In this document: positions 23,727 through 30,879 of the stretch, piece by piece
Layout: each line of letters opens with the position of its first letter
How positions within the stretch are numbered: position 1 is the stretch's first letter
NCBI GenBank assembly: GCA_964603905.1
Contig: CAZRWH010000009.1
Coordinates: forward strand, 1 to 41,442
DNA from: CAZRWH01 sp964603905
Lineage (GTDB): Bacteria; Patescibacteriota; Gracilibacteria; UBA1369; UBA12470
Direction of reading: 5' to 3'
DNA: 41,442 nucleotides
Made by a program: the position numbers and the translations under genes
Notes under the pieces: generated by a model
Told to the model about the DNA's origin: nothing
The model's database searches: none
Seen by the model: the letters and a program-made list of their open reading frames with translations, nothing else

Positions 23727-24761
23727 ATGCCTAAATTTACACAAATTTCGTTAAAAGAGCTCGATGATTTCTCCAAGAATCATCCTGATGGCAATATCCA
23801 TCAGACTTCGATGTGGGCGAATTTTCAAAGCAATGTGCCTGGGCGCGGGAAGTGCATAGCTTGCGGCATCAAAGATGGCGATGAATTGCGTTCTGCGGGG
23901 CTTTTTGTTAGGCAGCAACTTCCTTTCGGGCTCTGCTGGTATTTCGCCCCTAGGGGGCCTCTTTTGGGGCACGACGGCGATCTGGATATGATAGTGGATG
24001 GCATTCGTAGCCTTGAGCCTAAATGTGTATTTGTTAGATGGGAGTCGGCAATCAGCAGTCAGCAATCAGCAGGGATGGAAACTTGGGGGAGGAAAGCTCA
24101 TTCTCATTACTTCCCTGAGCATACTATTTTTGTTGATTTAACAGAATCGGAGGAGGAAATTTTAAAACAAATGAAACAAAAGGGGCGCTACAATATCAAG
24201 GTGGCGCGAAAGCATGGCATTGAGGTCGTGAAATCGAAGGACGTTGGTGAATTTTTTAATGTATTCGAGGAGACAACTGCTCGTGACGGGTTCTCGGGAC
24301 ATAACCTGCAGTATTACGAAAATATGCTCAATTCGCTAGGCAACAACGCCCAGCTTTATTTGGCGAAATATGAAGGCTCTACGATTGCTGGAATTATTGT
24401 GACTTTTTACAAAGATGTTGCGATTTATTACTTCGGGGCTTCGTCGAATGATCATCGGAACTTGATGGCGCCTTACGTACTTCAATGGGAAGCGATGCGT
24501 GATGCGAAAAGTCGCGAATGCTCGGTGTACGATTTGTTTGGGGTGGCACCTTTGGTAGTTGGTAGTAGTGGTGGTAGTTGTAGTAATGGTGTTTCGCGAT
24601 GCGAAACGAAAGCTGTAGTCGATCCGAAGCATCCATGGGCGGGCATTACAAGATTCAAATCTCAGTTTGGCGGCAGGCGAGTTGACTATGCCGAGGCACG
24701 GGAAAAAGTGCTGAAGCCTTTTTGGTACTGGCTGATTCGTCTGAGAAAATGGATGCCTTAG
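23727..24761 (+). CDS. FemAB/FemX-type peptidoglycan aminoacyltransferase with repeat insertions
   Basis: Fem ligases add amino acids from aminoacyl-tRNA to the peptidoglycan stem peptide. The 344 residues have a GNAT-like double fold: NIHQTSMWANFQ, HTIFVDLTESEEEILKQMKQKGRYNIKVARKHGIEVV, DGFSGHNLQYY, the second half AGIIVTFYKDVAIYYFGASSNDHRNLMAPYVLQWEAM, VYDLFGVAP and HPWAGITRFKSQFGG. Two segments are unlike the family: residues 107-117 (SAISSQQSAGM), encoded by a class B tract, and residues 276-298 between VAP and DPKHPW, encoded by a class A repeat with its palindrome. Both keep frame. ATG 23727 is chosen over a longer frame from 23652. The stop overlaps the stop of the convergent gene (TTAG). 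Confidence 0.88.
   Translation: MPKFTQISLKELDDFSKNHPDGNIHQTSMWANFQSNVPGRGKCIACGIKDGDELRSAGLFVRQQLPFGLCWYFAPRGPLLGHDGDLDMIVDGIRSLEPKCVFVRWESAISSQQSAGMETWGRKAHSHYFPEHTIFVDLTESEEEILKQMKQKGRYNIKVARKHGIEVVKSKDVGEFFNVFEETTARDGFSGHNLQYYENMLNSLGNNAQLYLAKYEGSTIAGIIVTFYKDVAIYYFGASSNDHRNLMAPYVLQWEAMRDAKSRECSVYDLFGVAPLVVGSSGGSCSNGVSRCETKAVVDPKHPWAGITRFKSQFGGRRVDYAEAREKVLKPFWYWLIRLRKWMP
24045..24085 (+). repeat. Class B repeat inside femX
   Basis: TCGGCAATCAGCAGTCAGCA and ATCAGCAGGGATGGAAA lie in the coding frame of femX. The end CAGGGATGGAAA matches CAGTGATGGAAA of the class B tract at 28624. Translated as SAISSQQSAGM. Confidence 0.7.
24552..24620 (+). repeat. Class A repeat inserted in frame inside femX
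   Basis: Sixty-nine bases, exactly 23 codons: TTGGTAGTTGGTAGTAGTGG, GGTAGTTGTAG, TAATGGT, then the 7-bp palindrome GTTTCGC (24591-24597), GAT, GCGAAAC (24601-24607), then GAAAG. The unit is the same as the intergenic copies. On either side the FemX sequence is normal (VYDLFGVAP before, DPKHPWAGITRFK after). Confidence 0.85.
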
Positions 24762-25894
24762 CCTCGCGATGCTCGGTTATCTTTGTGGTATAGATGCCTT
24801 CCACCTTTTGTTCCGGTATACCTTCCGCGATACGGATAGGTGTATGTTTGCCAAGAATAATGACCTCCTCGACTCGAAGGCTTGGTTGCCGAAGCTGGTT
24901 TCGGCCTTGCGTTTGGGGTGGTTGCGTTTTTTCGTACTTCTTCGGTTTTTGAAAGTCCAATTTTGTCTATTTCGTCCTGGATTAATCGATAGGCCTCTTC
25001 TATCGTTTTGTCGCCAAGGTTTACGTGCAATCTGTCTTCGTAATATTGCATTTCTCGAGCAAGTGCGTATGTTCGCTCGATCTGTTTTTTGGTTACGGTT
25101 CCGCGAACATCGAAATGCTCTTTGTAGTACTGTTTTGCCTCTTTGTAATCTGTTATTTCTGCGAACTGTTTTAGTTCAAAATAATCTTCTCTTCCTAGTT
25201 GTTCCCATTCTCGACCATGGTCTTGTATATCACGGACCGACTCCTTGAGGCCTCGTGAATTGTGATACAAAACTCCTTCGTCTTCCTCTGTTAACTGAGG
25301 CTTTATTGTTGTGTAAGTTGCGCCTTGTCTTGATCGCTCGATCTCTTGTCTTAGCTCTCGTGCTGCGACCGCCGAAACTGTTGTTGCTCTCACAGCCTCT
25401 CGTGCTCTTGTGCTTTGTCTCGTGGTTCTTTCTTTTGCTTGCGTTTTTGCGGCCACGACCTCTGGCGCGCCTCTTTGCGCAATGTCTTCAAGGATCATTT
25501 TTACCAGCCCTTCTCCCTGTAAATATAGTCGCTCATTGTTTGCCCTCGCCGTGATTTCTGATCCCGTAACTACGTTTCCATCTGAGTCGTAAGCTTTTAT
25601 TTTTCCTTCTTTAAAAAGTCGTTTTGCGCTTTCTCCACACATGTCGTGATAGGGGAGGTCTCCAGATATAGAATCTGCCAAAACGAAACAGTACTTTACG
25701 TGCTTAGTTAAAACTTGGTCTATGTTCTGTACGTTGCCTGAATCGAGTCGTCCGCTTGCTTTTGTGTAAGGATTATCAAAACCCCATGATTCTTCAGGTG
25801 TGCTAATTACATCTGAGTGTTTTTGCTTTACTTCCGGGTTTTGTTTTAGGTAGTCGCTCAAGGTAGTTGTAGTGAGTAGTGGTAGTTGTAGCAT
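24758..25894 (-). CDS. Hypothetical protein with repeat-encoded N-terminus
   Basis: About 378 residues from ATG 25894, unknown function. The first part has a Cys-containing stretch (KYCFVLADSISGDLPYHDMCGESAKRLF), the middle (150-200) is a basic Ala/Arg/Thr-rich helix, another helical part follows (EDYFELKQFAEITDYKEAKQYYKEHFDVRG), and the last 45 residues are a Ser/Tyr/Gly/Arg-rich, probably disordered tail (KPSSRGGHYSWQTYTYPYRG). The first 11 residues (MLQLPLLTTTT) are the reverse translation of a class A tract. The natural start may be TTG at 25861, just after the tract. Promoter at 25980-26008. The stop overlaps the femX stop. Confidence 0.65.
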   Translation of the reverse strand: MLQLPLLTTTTLSDYLKQNPEVKQKHSDVISTPEESWGFDNPYTKASGRLDSGNVQNIDQVLTKHVKYCFVLADSISGDLPYHDMCGESAKRLFKEGKIKAYDSDGNVVTGSEITARANNERLYLQGEGLVKMILEDIAQRGAPEVVAAKTQAKERTTRQSTRAREAVRATTVSAVAARELRQEIERSRQGATYTTIKPQLTEEDEGVLYHNSRGLKESVRDIQDHGREWEQLGREDYFELKQFAEITDYKEAKQYYKEHFDVRGTVTKKQIERTYALAREMQYYEDRLHVNLGDKTIEEAYRLIQDEIDKIGLSKTEEVRKNATTPNARPKPASATKPSSRGGHYSWQTYTYPYRGRYTGTKGGRHLYHKDNRASRG

Positions 25895-25920
25895 GGTGCT
25901 CTTCACCCGCAAGCGAGTAT
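25861..25920 (+). repeat. Class A repeat, degenerate copy at a gene start
   Basis: GGTAGTTGTAGTGAGTAGTG, GTAGTTGTAG, CATGGTG, without the palindrome. It matches the first part of the copy at 27421 almost base for base and covers the start of the minus-strand gene. Confidence 0.65.
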
Positions 25921-25979
25921 AAACGAGCAGGTTATTGATGGCTCTGGGATCGCTATCGCTTCCCTGAGCTGATCATTAA

Positions 25980-26008
25980 ATTATACCAGATTTTGATCTG
26001 TTATTCAA
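25980..26008 (-). promoter_or_regulatory. Extended -10 promoter of the 24758-25894 gene
   Basis: On the minus strand TTGAAT (26008-26003), 17 nt, then a perfect TATAAT (25985-25980) preceded by TGG, an extended -10. A leader of about 80 nt contains a GCTC/GAGC hairpin around 25950. Confidence 0.65.
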
Positions 26009-26029
26009 GGTGGCTCTATCTAGTTTCGG

Positions 26030-26869
26030 CTAAGCGATCCTTCTCGCCAATCTGTTCAAGGTTGCCGGAGGAAAATCACAGCAGTCCTCCATGAGTTCTG
26101 CGATTGCAGTCCTAGCTCTGTCGGATTGTTGTCTTATAGCTTGGAGGCCTCCTTTGCTTTTTAAAATTTGCTCCCCCCTTTGTCTGTCCATAGCCTCTCT
26201 CCAGTCCCGATTACGTCTTTCTGTTAGAACTTTTATGGCTCTGTTTACTTTGTCTTCGATGTCAGTTTTCTTTTCTCTCAGGATGATCTTTGCCTCGGAC
26301 CTTATTTCTGCTTCTGTTGGTTCGTCTTGAAATGCTATGAGTTGATCGATTTGGTTTTGAGCTTTTTCTTTAAAAGTTCTTTGCCTTCCAATCTCTACTT
26401 GCATTTGGAAAATTCTGGAGAAGATTCTGACTCTAATGTCTTCGCTGATCGTCATTCCTAACATGTCGGATGCCATCCGCATTGCTTCATTGACATCGGC
26501 ACCTTCTTCTATAAGTCCACATACCTGCCAAAACAAAGCCTCGTTTTCTGCTTTTGAGAAACTAAGATCGCGATATTGTTTTCGACTTCGCTGTATTAAA
26601 ACATCGTGTTTTCTTTTGTGCCCTCTCCTTCTTTGTCGCCTTATATGGTTTAGATCCCATTTTGCCAGTTCGCATGCGCCTTCCTTGAACTCTTCACTGT
26701 GATAAAAATCTTCCGGTATTTCGATCTCGAATTTCCCGTCTTTGATTTGAAAAGTACATCCTTGAAATAAATCCTCCAGGGCTCTTCTATCTTTTTTCCT
26801 AAGGCTAATCTGTAGTAAATCTGGCAACCCTAAGCCTATTTCGTTTTGTGGCGCATCTAAAGATCTCAT
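26030..26869 (-). CDS. Hypothetical helical basic protein
   Basis: A 279-residue protein, not recognised. It is rich in Arg, Gln and Glu and looks almost wholly helical, with a very basic segment near residues 75-95 (HIRRQRRRGHKRKHDVL) that could bind nucleic acid. Long charged helices follow in the second half (EAEIRSEAKIILREKKTDIEDKVNRAIKVLTERRNRDW). No membrane helix or signal peptide. It has its own promoter at 26895-26922 and is followed on the same strand, about 135 nt later, by another unknown gene with its own promoter. Confidence 0.7.
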   Translation of the reverse strand: MRSLDAPQNEIGLGLPDLLQISLRKKDRRALEDLFQGCTFQIKDGKFEIEIPEDFYHSEEFKEGACELAKWDLNHIRRQRRRGHKRKHDVLIQRSRKQYRDLSFSKAENEALFWQVCGLIEEGADVNEAMRMASDMLGMTISEDIRVRIFSRIFQMQVEIGRQRTFKEKAQNQIDQLIAFQDEPTEAEIRSEAKIILREKKTDIEDKVNRAIKVLTERRNRDWREAMDRQRGEQILKSKGGLQAIRQQSDRARTAIAELMEDCCDFPPATLNRLARRIA

Positions 26870-26894
26870 ATTTATTGTTAATATCGAGGAGGTG

Positions 26895-26922
26895 ATTATA
26901 CCGATCTTTCTTGTGAGATCAA
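26895..26922 (-). promoter_or_regulatory. Promoter of the 26030-26869 gene
   Basis: On the minus strand TTGATC (26922-26917), 16 nt, perfect TATAAT (26900-26895), 26 nt before the ATG. It lies just beyond the def stop codon. Confidence 0.6.
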
Positions 26923-26926
26923 ATTT

Positions 26927-27418
26927 TTAAAGACTATCCGCTTCCTTGATCTTGCCTTCGTGAATATTGGTTGCTTTGTCGGTGAACAATACTCCTTCAA
27001 GGTGGTCAATCTCGTGCTGAATCACTCTTGCGTTCAAACCCTGCAATCGCAACGACTGTGTTTCCCCTCTAAGGTCTTGGAATTTTACGTGAATTTGCTG
27101 GTTTCTTTCTACGTCGCCCCATTGCTTTGGAAGGCTGAGACACCCTTCTTCCGCTTTCTCGATTTCGTCTGACCACGATGTTATTTCCGGATTGATCATC
27201 TGGATTATCAGCTCGTTATCGGTGCCTGCATTCAGTTTGGCGATAAGCATTCTGATATTTACCCCTATTTGTGGTGCAGCGAGACCGATACCGTTTTCAC
27301 GGATCATCAGTTTTTCCATGTCTTTTGCCAGTTTTCGGTGCTCTTTTGTCACCTTGTGAACTGGTTTACTTGTTTCTCGCAGGACTTGATTGTCTGCTCC
27401 GGTTTGGAGTTTTAGCAT
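26927..27418 (-). CDS. def: Peptide deformylase
   Basis: Peptide deformylase removes the N-formyl group from new proteins. The 163 residues carry the three family motifs in order: GIGLAAPQIG, EGCLSLP and QHEIDHLEG, whose Cys and two His bind the metal. Start and length are normal for the family (MLKLQTGADNQVLRETSKPV). It lies about 110 nt after prfB on the same strand, separated by a class A repeat, and may be read from the prfB promoter since no own promoter is evident. Confidence 0.97.
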   Translation of the reverse strand: MLKLQTGADNQVLRETSKPVHKVTKEHRKLAKDMEKLMIRENGIGLAAPQIGVNIRMLIAKLNAGTDNELIIQMINPEITSWSDEIEKAEEGCLSLPKQWGDVERNQQIHVKFQDLRGETQSLRLQGLNARVIQHEIDHLEGVLFTDKATNIHEGKIKEADSL

Positions 27419-27420
27419 AG

Positions 27421-27490
27421 GTAGTTTAGGTAGTTGTAGTGAGTAGTGGTAGTTGTAGTCTTGGAGTTTTGCTTTAGCAAAACGGAATTT
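27421..27490 (+). repeat. Class A repeat between prfB and def
   Basis: GTAGTTTAGGTAGTTGTAGT and GAGTAGTGGTAGTTGTAG, then TCTTGGA and the 7-bp palindrome GTTTTGC (27466-27472), TTTA, GCAAAAC (27477-27483), then GGAATT. The G-rich strand is plus although both neighbours are on minus. Confidence 0.75.
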
Positions 27491-27516
27491 ATATTTTGCG
27501 CCCTGTAGGCGCTGGG

Positions 27517-27543
27517 ACCAAGAACCGCTTACGCTTTCTTGGT
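27517..27543 (-). promoter_or_regulatory. Hairpin over the prfB stop codon
   Basis: ACCAAGAA (27517-27524) and TTCTTGGT (27536-27543) form a perfect 8-bp stem whose loop contains the prfB stop. A second hairpin, GCGCC/GGCGC, lies at about 27498-27512. Without T-runs these are not clear terminators; they may protect or pause the 3' end. Confidence 0.4.
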
Positions 27544-28623
27544 CTGTCTGAGGGATGCTTCTATCATGTCTTCCAGATCTCCGTCAAGGACTTTGTCGAC
27601 CTGGCTCGTTTCGTAGTCTGTTCTGTGGTCTTTTACCATTTGGTATGGGTGTAAAACGTATGATCTGATTTGGTTCCCCCAAGAGTGTTGTGCGTGTTCG
27701 CCTTTGATATGTTCGATTGTTTCTAATTGGTGTTTTTCTTGGAGTGCGACGAGCTTTGATTTTAGTGATTTTAAAGCTTGTGTTTTGTTTTGGAGCTGGG
27801 ATCGCTCGTTCTGGCATTGGACGGTAAGGCCACTTGGAATGTGTGTTATCCGGACCGCTGAATCTGTTGTGTTTACAGATTGTCCGCCGTGCCCGCTAGC
27901 TCGGAATGTTTCGATTTTCAGGTCGGACTCTTTGATTTCCACTTCATGTTCTTCGATTTCAGGCGTCACCTCGACAAGAGCAAAAGATGTTTCTCGGGTT
28001 CCTCCTGAGTTGAACGGACTTATTCTTACAAGTCTGTGAACACCGTGTTCTTCTTTTAGGAATCCATATGCGAACAGTCCTTGTACTTTGATTTCGACGC
28101 TTTTTATTCCTGCATCATCTCCTTGTGATTTCTCCAGAATTTCCGTCTTCCATTCTTTTTTCTCGGCGTATCGTAGGTACATCCTCATCAACATTTCGGC
28201 CCAGTCTTGAGCATCTGTCCCTCCTGTTCCGGCGTGTATTGAGATTACCGCTTTTGAGCGGTCATATTTTTTGTTGAGGTAAAGCTGAATCGACAGTTTG
28301 TCGAGTTTCTTTTGGGCCTCTTCGGCATCTTTTTTGAGCTCTTCAAAACTTTTTGGGTCGAGCGCCGGATCTAGTATTGTTGTTAAGTCGTCGTAATCTT
28401 GGATTTCTTTTTCAAATTCGTTCCATGACTCGAGGGTTTTCCTTATATGGCCTGCTTCTTCAGACACTTTTCGAGCTTTTTCTTGGTTGTCCCAAAACCC
28501 TTCTGTGCTCATTTCTTCTTCGCACTGTTTCAGTCTTTTTTCTAATTCTGGAAATTTCAAAAACTCTTTTGCGGCCTTTATTTCTTTAAGGATGTGGTCG
28601 AGTTGTTGTTTGGTTTCGTGCAT
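27529..28623 (-). CDS. prfB: Peptide chain release factor 2
   Basis: RF2 releases the peptide at UAA and UGA. The 364 residues show the RF2 specificity motif SPF (RISPFNSGGTRETSFA, about residue 198), the catalytic GGQ (ASGHGGQSVNTTDSAVRITH, about 246) and an N-terminal domain of RF2 type. ATG 28623 (MHETKQQLDHI) is the start; the frame extends to 28698 but those 25 codons read through a class B tract. The gene is a single uninterrupted frame without the +1 programmed frameshift known in E. coli and many others. Its presence agrees with UGA being a stop codon in this genome. Confidence 0.96.
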   Translation of the reverse strand: MHETKQQLDHILKEIKAAKEFLKFPELEKRLKQCEEEMSTEGFWDNQEKARKVSEEAGHIRKTLESWNEFEKEIQDYDDLTTILDPALDPKSFEELKKDAEEAQKKLDKLSIQLYLNKKYDRSKAVISIHAGTGGTDAQDWAEMLMRMYLRYAEKKEWKTEILEKSQGDDAGIKSVEIKVQGLFAYGFLKEEHGVHRLVRISPFNSGGTRETSFALVEVTPEIEEHEVEIKESDLKIETFRASGHGGQSVNTTDSAVRITHIPSGLTVQCQNERSQLQNKTQALKSLKSKLVALQEKHQLETIEHIKGEHAQHSWGNQIRSYVLHPYQMVKDHRTDYETSQVDKVLDGDLEDMIEASLRQTKKA

Positions 28624-28668
28624 GTTTAGTTGGCAGTTAGCAAACGGCAGATAGCAGTGATGGAAATT
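28624..28668 (+). repeat. Class B tract upstream of prfB
   Basis: TTAGTTGGCAGTTAGCAAAC, GGCAGATAGCAGTGATGGAAA and a T-run. Same class as 2709 and as the insertion in femX at 24045. Next to it is a GTATTT/AAATAC palindrome (28674-28687). Confidence 0.6.
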
Positions 28669-28744
28669 TTTTAGTATTTTTAAATACGCGAAAGACATTC
28701 TAAAGCATCGAGCTTGGATTCGGTAGGGGAGATTGCGAAGATGA

Positions 28745-29302
28745 TTATCCTAGAATTGCGTCGAGGAGCTCTTTGGCAGCGGCACGAACTTTGGATATCC
28801 AGTCTTTTGGCTTTTTTGGAGTTTCGACCTGGGGCACCTCTCGGCGAGGCCTTTTTGCTGGATATGCTCGTCTCCATTGATCAATAGGTATTCTTCTTCC
28901 TCCTCTTACAACCACCTCTAATCCGTCTGGGCCGTCTATCATTCCTTGATAGTCTTCTTTTGGCGGAATATCAAGAAATCGAGCGTCTGGTTCTTGGCTT
29001 CCATCAGCACGAACTATGGTCATCATGTCTTTTCCGTAAGTGTGTCTTCCTACTATGTCGCGCGGTTTAGGCTTCCCTTTAGAGCCGTATGCGGGGATCG
29101 AGAAAAACCCATCTTCTGGACGGCTACCTGCAACTGGCCTAACCACTCTTCTATATGGCGCTGGCTCAACACTAAAGCCTCTTACCGATGGGTGGCTATC
29201 TTCATCCGTAGTTTCTGTAACTACACACCCGTCTACTGTCCAACAAATGTCAGGGTCTAGAGATTCTGTCGCTGGAACTAGGTACTCTTGCTTCTTTGGC
29301 AT
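28745..29302 (-). CDS. Hypothetical protein
   Basis: A 185-residue soluble protein, not recognised. The N-terminal 140 residues look beta-rich with many Gly, Pro, Asp and Arg (DPDICWTVDGCVVTETTDED, VVRPVAGSRPEDGFFSIPAYG), and the last 30 form a Lys-rich amphipathic helix (PKDWISKVRAAAKELLDAIL). No signal peptide or membrane helix. It has a promoter at 29333-29361, diverges from the flippase gene and lies about 120 nt before prfB on the same strand. Confidence 0.65.
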   Translation of the reverse strand: MPKKQEYLVPATESLDPDICWTVDGCVVTETTDEDSHPSVRGFSVEPAPYRRVVRPVAGSRPEDGFFSIPAYGSKGKPKPRDIVGRHTYGKDMMTIVRADGSQEPDARFLDIPPKEDYQGMIDGPDGLEVVVRGGRRIPIDQWRRAYPAKRPRREVPQVETPKKPKDWISKVRAAAKELLDAILG

Positions 29303-29308
29303 GTTTTT

Positions 29309-29337
29309 TTGTTAATTGCAGGGGTGAATCTTAACAT
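29309..29337 (+). promoter_or_regulatory. Possible promoter of the flippase gene
   Basis: TTGTTA (29309-29314), 17 nt, TAACAT (29332-29337), 25 nt before ATG 29362. It overlaps the divergent promoter of the gene at 28745. Confidence 0.35.
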
Positions 29338-29361
29338 ATTCTTTCCTCAACGACGAATCAA
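29333..29361 (-). promoter_or_regulatory. Possible promoter of the 28745-29302 gene
   Basis: On the minus strand TTGATT (29361-29356), 17 nt, TATGTT (29338-29333). Confidence 0.35.
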
Positions 29362-30879
29362 ATGTATAGTTCTGCCGTTGCAAATAACCCTCTTTTAATG
29401 TCTGTTGCTAGAAAAGTTTTAGGAAACACTGTTGTACAGGTTGCAGGTCGTCTTTTTATGGCCCTTCTATCTGTCGTGATTGTGAAGTTGATCACCAATT
29501 ATTTGGGAGTTGAGGGGTATGGAAATTACGCTGCTATCTACGAGTTCTTGGCGTTTTTTGGAATAGCAACAGATCTTGGTTTGTTTACGATTGGTGTTCG
29601 TGAAATGGCCAAGGCTGACGATCAAAAGGGGAGAGAGAAGATTTTGGCGAATATTATTACGCTTCGAATTATTTTGTGTTTGACCGTTTTGGCTGTTGCG
29701 ATCGGCGTTGCATGGGTTATTCCTCAATACCGCGGGATTCATCTTGGGATCGTGATTGCGTCGGCCGCTGTTTTTCTTGGCATTCTTCAAAGCTCACTTG
29801 CGAGTTTGCTCCAATATAACCTCAAGATGCAGTATGCTGCGTTGGCCCAGGTTATGGGCAAAGCGGCTGCGCTTGGATATATGATTTATGTTGTTTTGTA
29901 TGGGTTTACAAATGATCCCGGAGCAGGGTTTTATCACCTTATTCTTGCTGGTGTTATTGGTAATTCTGTCCTTGTTTTTGTTACTTTTTTGGCGGCGAGG
30001 AGATATGGAAAAATACGCCTGGGGAAAGACTGGAAATATATTCGTCATGTTTTCGTGACCTGTTTGCCTTATGGTCTTGCCTTGGTTTTGAATATGATTT
30101 ATTTCCGGATTGGATCGATCATGCTACTGCTTATGCAAGGGCCGATTGAGGTTGGACTTTATAGTGTTCCGATGCGCATTTTGGAAATTCTTTCGCTGGT
30201 GCCTGTGTTCTTTATGAATAGCGTTCTGCCTGTTTTGACGAGGCACATCAAAGAGGCGACGGGCCGAGTTACCGAGATATTGAAATACAGCTTTGACTTC
30301 TTGTTTATGGCGGCTGTGCCGATGGTTATTGGTGCATATGTTTTGGCTTATCCGATTATCTTTTTGATCTCTAGTGAGGAGTTTTTGAGCCGTGTTTCTG
30401 AAGGGTTTTATGGTTCGGATTTGGTTTTGAAAATCTTGATGTTTGCGATGGCTATTGCGTTTATCAATAGCCTGTTTATTTATTCGATTATTGCTACGAG
30501 TCACCAAAACAAACTGCTTTGGATCAATGGAAGTTGTGCTGTTTTGAATATCGGACTGAACCTATTCTTGATACCTGAATTTGGTGCAAGAGGGGCGGCT
30601 ATTACTACTATTTTTACTGAGGTTTTGTTGTTTGCACTGGCATTTACCGTTGCTCGAAAATACCTAAATTTTGCTTTTGAATTTGGTACTATTTGGAAAG
30701 TGCTTCTTGCGGGAAGCCTTATGGGTCTCTCTGTCTACTTCCTTCGAGACTACACATTCCAATACATGCAAAACATGAATGTTGTTGTGCTTGTGCCAAT
30801 AGGTGCTGCTGTGTATGGAGGTGTTCTACTTTTGACAAAAGGTGTGAGCAAGGATTTGTTAGCCCTGGTCAAGCGCTAG
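29362..30879 (+). CDS. Flippase / polysaccharide transport membrane protein (MOP superfamily)
   Basis: A 505-residue protein with about 12-14 membrane helices. The N-terminus VVQVAGRLFMALLSVVIVKLITNYLGVEGYGNYAAIYEFLAFFGIATDLGLFTIGVREMAK is of the Polysacc_synt/Wzx type, which flips lipid-linked sugars to the outer leaflet. No neighbouring polysaccharide cluster fixes the substrate; with murF, murD and femX in the window, a lipid II flippase role is possible, but the N-terminus resembles Wzx more than MurJ. It overlaps the end of the convergent murD by 21 bp. Confidence 0.88.
   Translation: MYSSAVANNPLLMSVARKVLGNTVVQVAGRLFMALLSVVIVKLITNYLGVEGYGNYAAIYEFLAFFGIATDLGLFTIGVREMAKADDQKGREKILANIITLRIILCLTVLAVAIGVAWVIPQYRGIHLGIVIASAAVFLGILQSSLASLLQYNLKMQYAALAQVMGKAAALGYMIYVVLYGFTNDPGAGFYHLILAGVIGNSVLVFVTFLAARRYGKIRLGKDWKYIRHVFVTCLPYGLALVLNMIYFRIGSIMLLLMQGPIEVGLYSVPMRILEILSLVPVFFMNSVLPVLTRHIKEATGRVTEILKYSFDFLFMAAVPMVIGAYVLAYPIIFLISSEEFLSRVSEGFYGSDLVLKILMFAMAIAFINSLFIYSIIATSHQNKLLWINGSCAVLNIGLNLFLIPEFGARGAAITTIFTEVLLFALAFTVARKYLNFAFEFGTIWKVLLAGSLMGLSVYFLRDYTFQYMQNMNVVVLVPIGAAVYGGVLLLTKGVSKDLLALVKR

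Noticed and set aside
26886..26895. Perfect Shine-Dalgarno AGGAGGTGA on the plus strand
   Set aside because: No plus-strand gene starts after it; it falls on the antisense side of a minus-strand leader. Probably chance.
2659..28668. CRISPR array
   Set aside because: The repeats are short, imperfect, dispersed and not separated by equal-length spacers; no cas genes are present.
28624..28698. N-terminal extension of RF2
   Set aside because: The 25 extra codons lie in a class B repeat and do not match RF2; ATG 28623 gives the family start.
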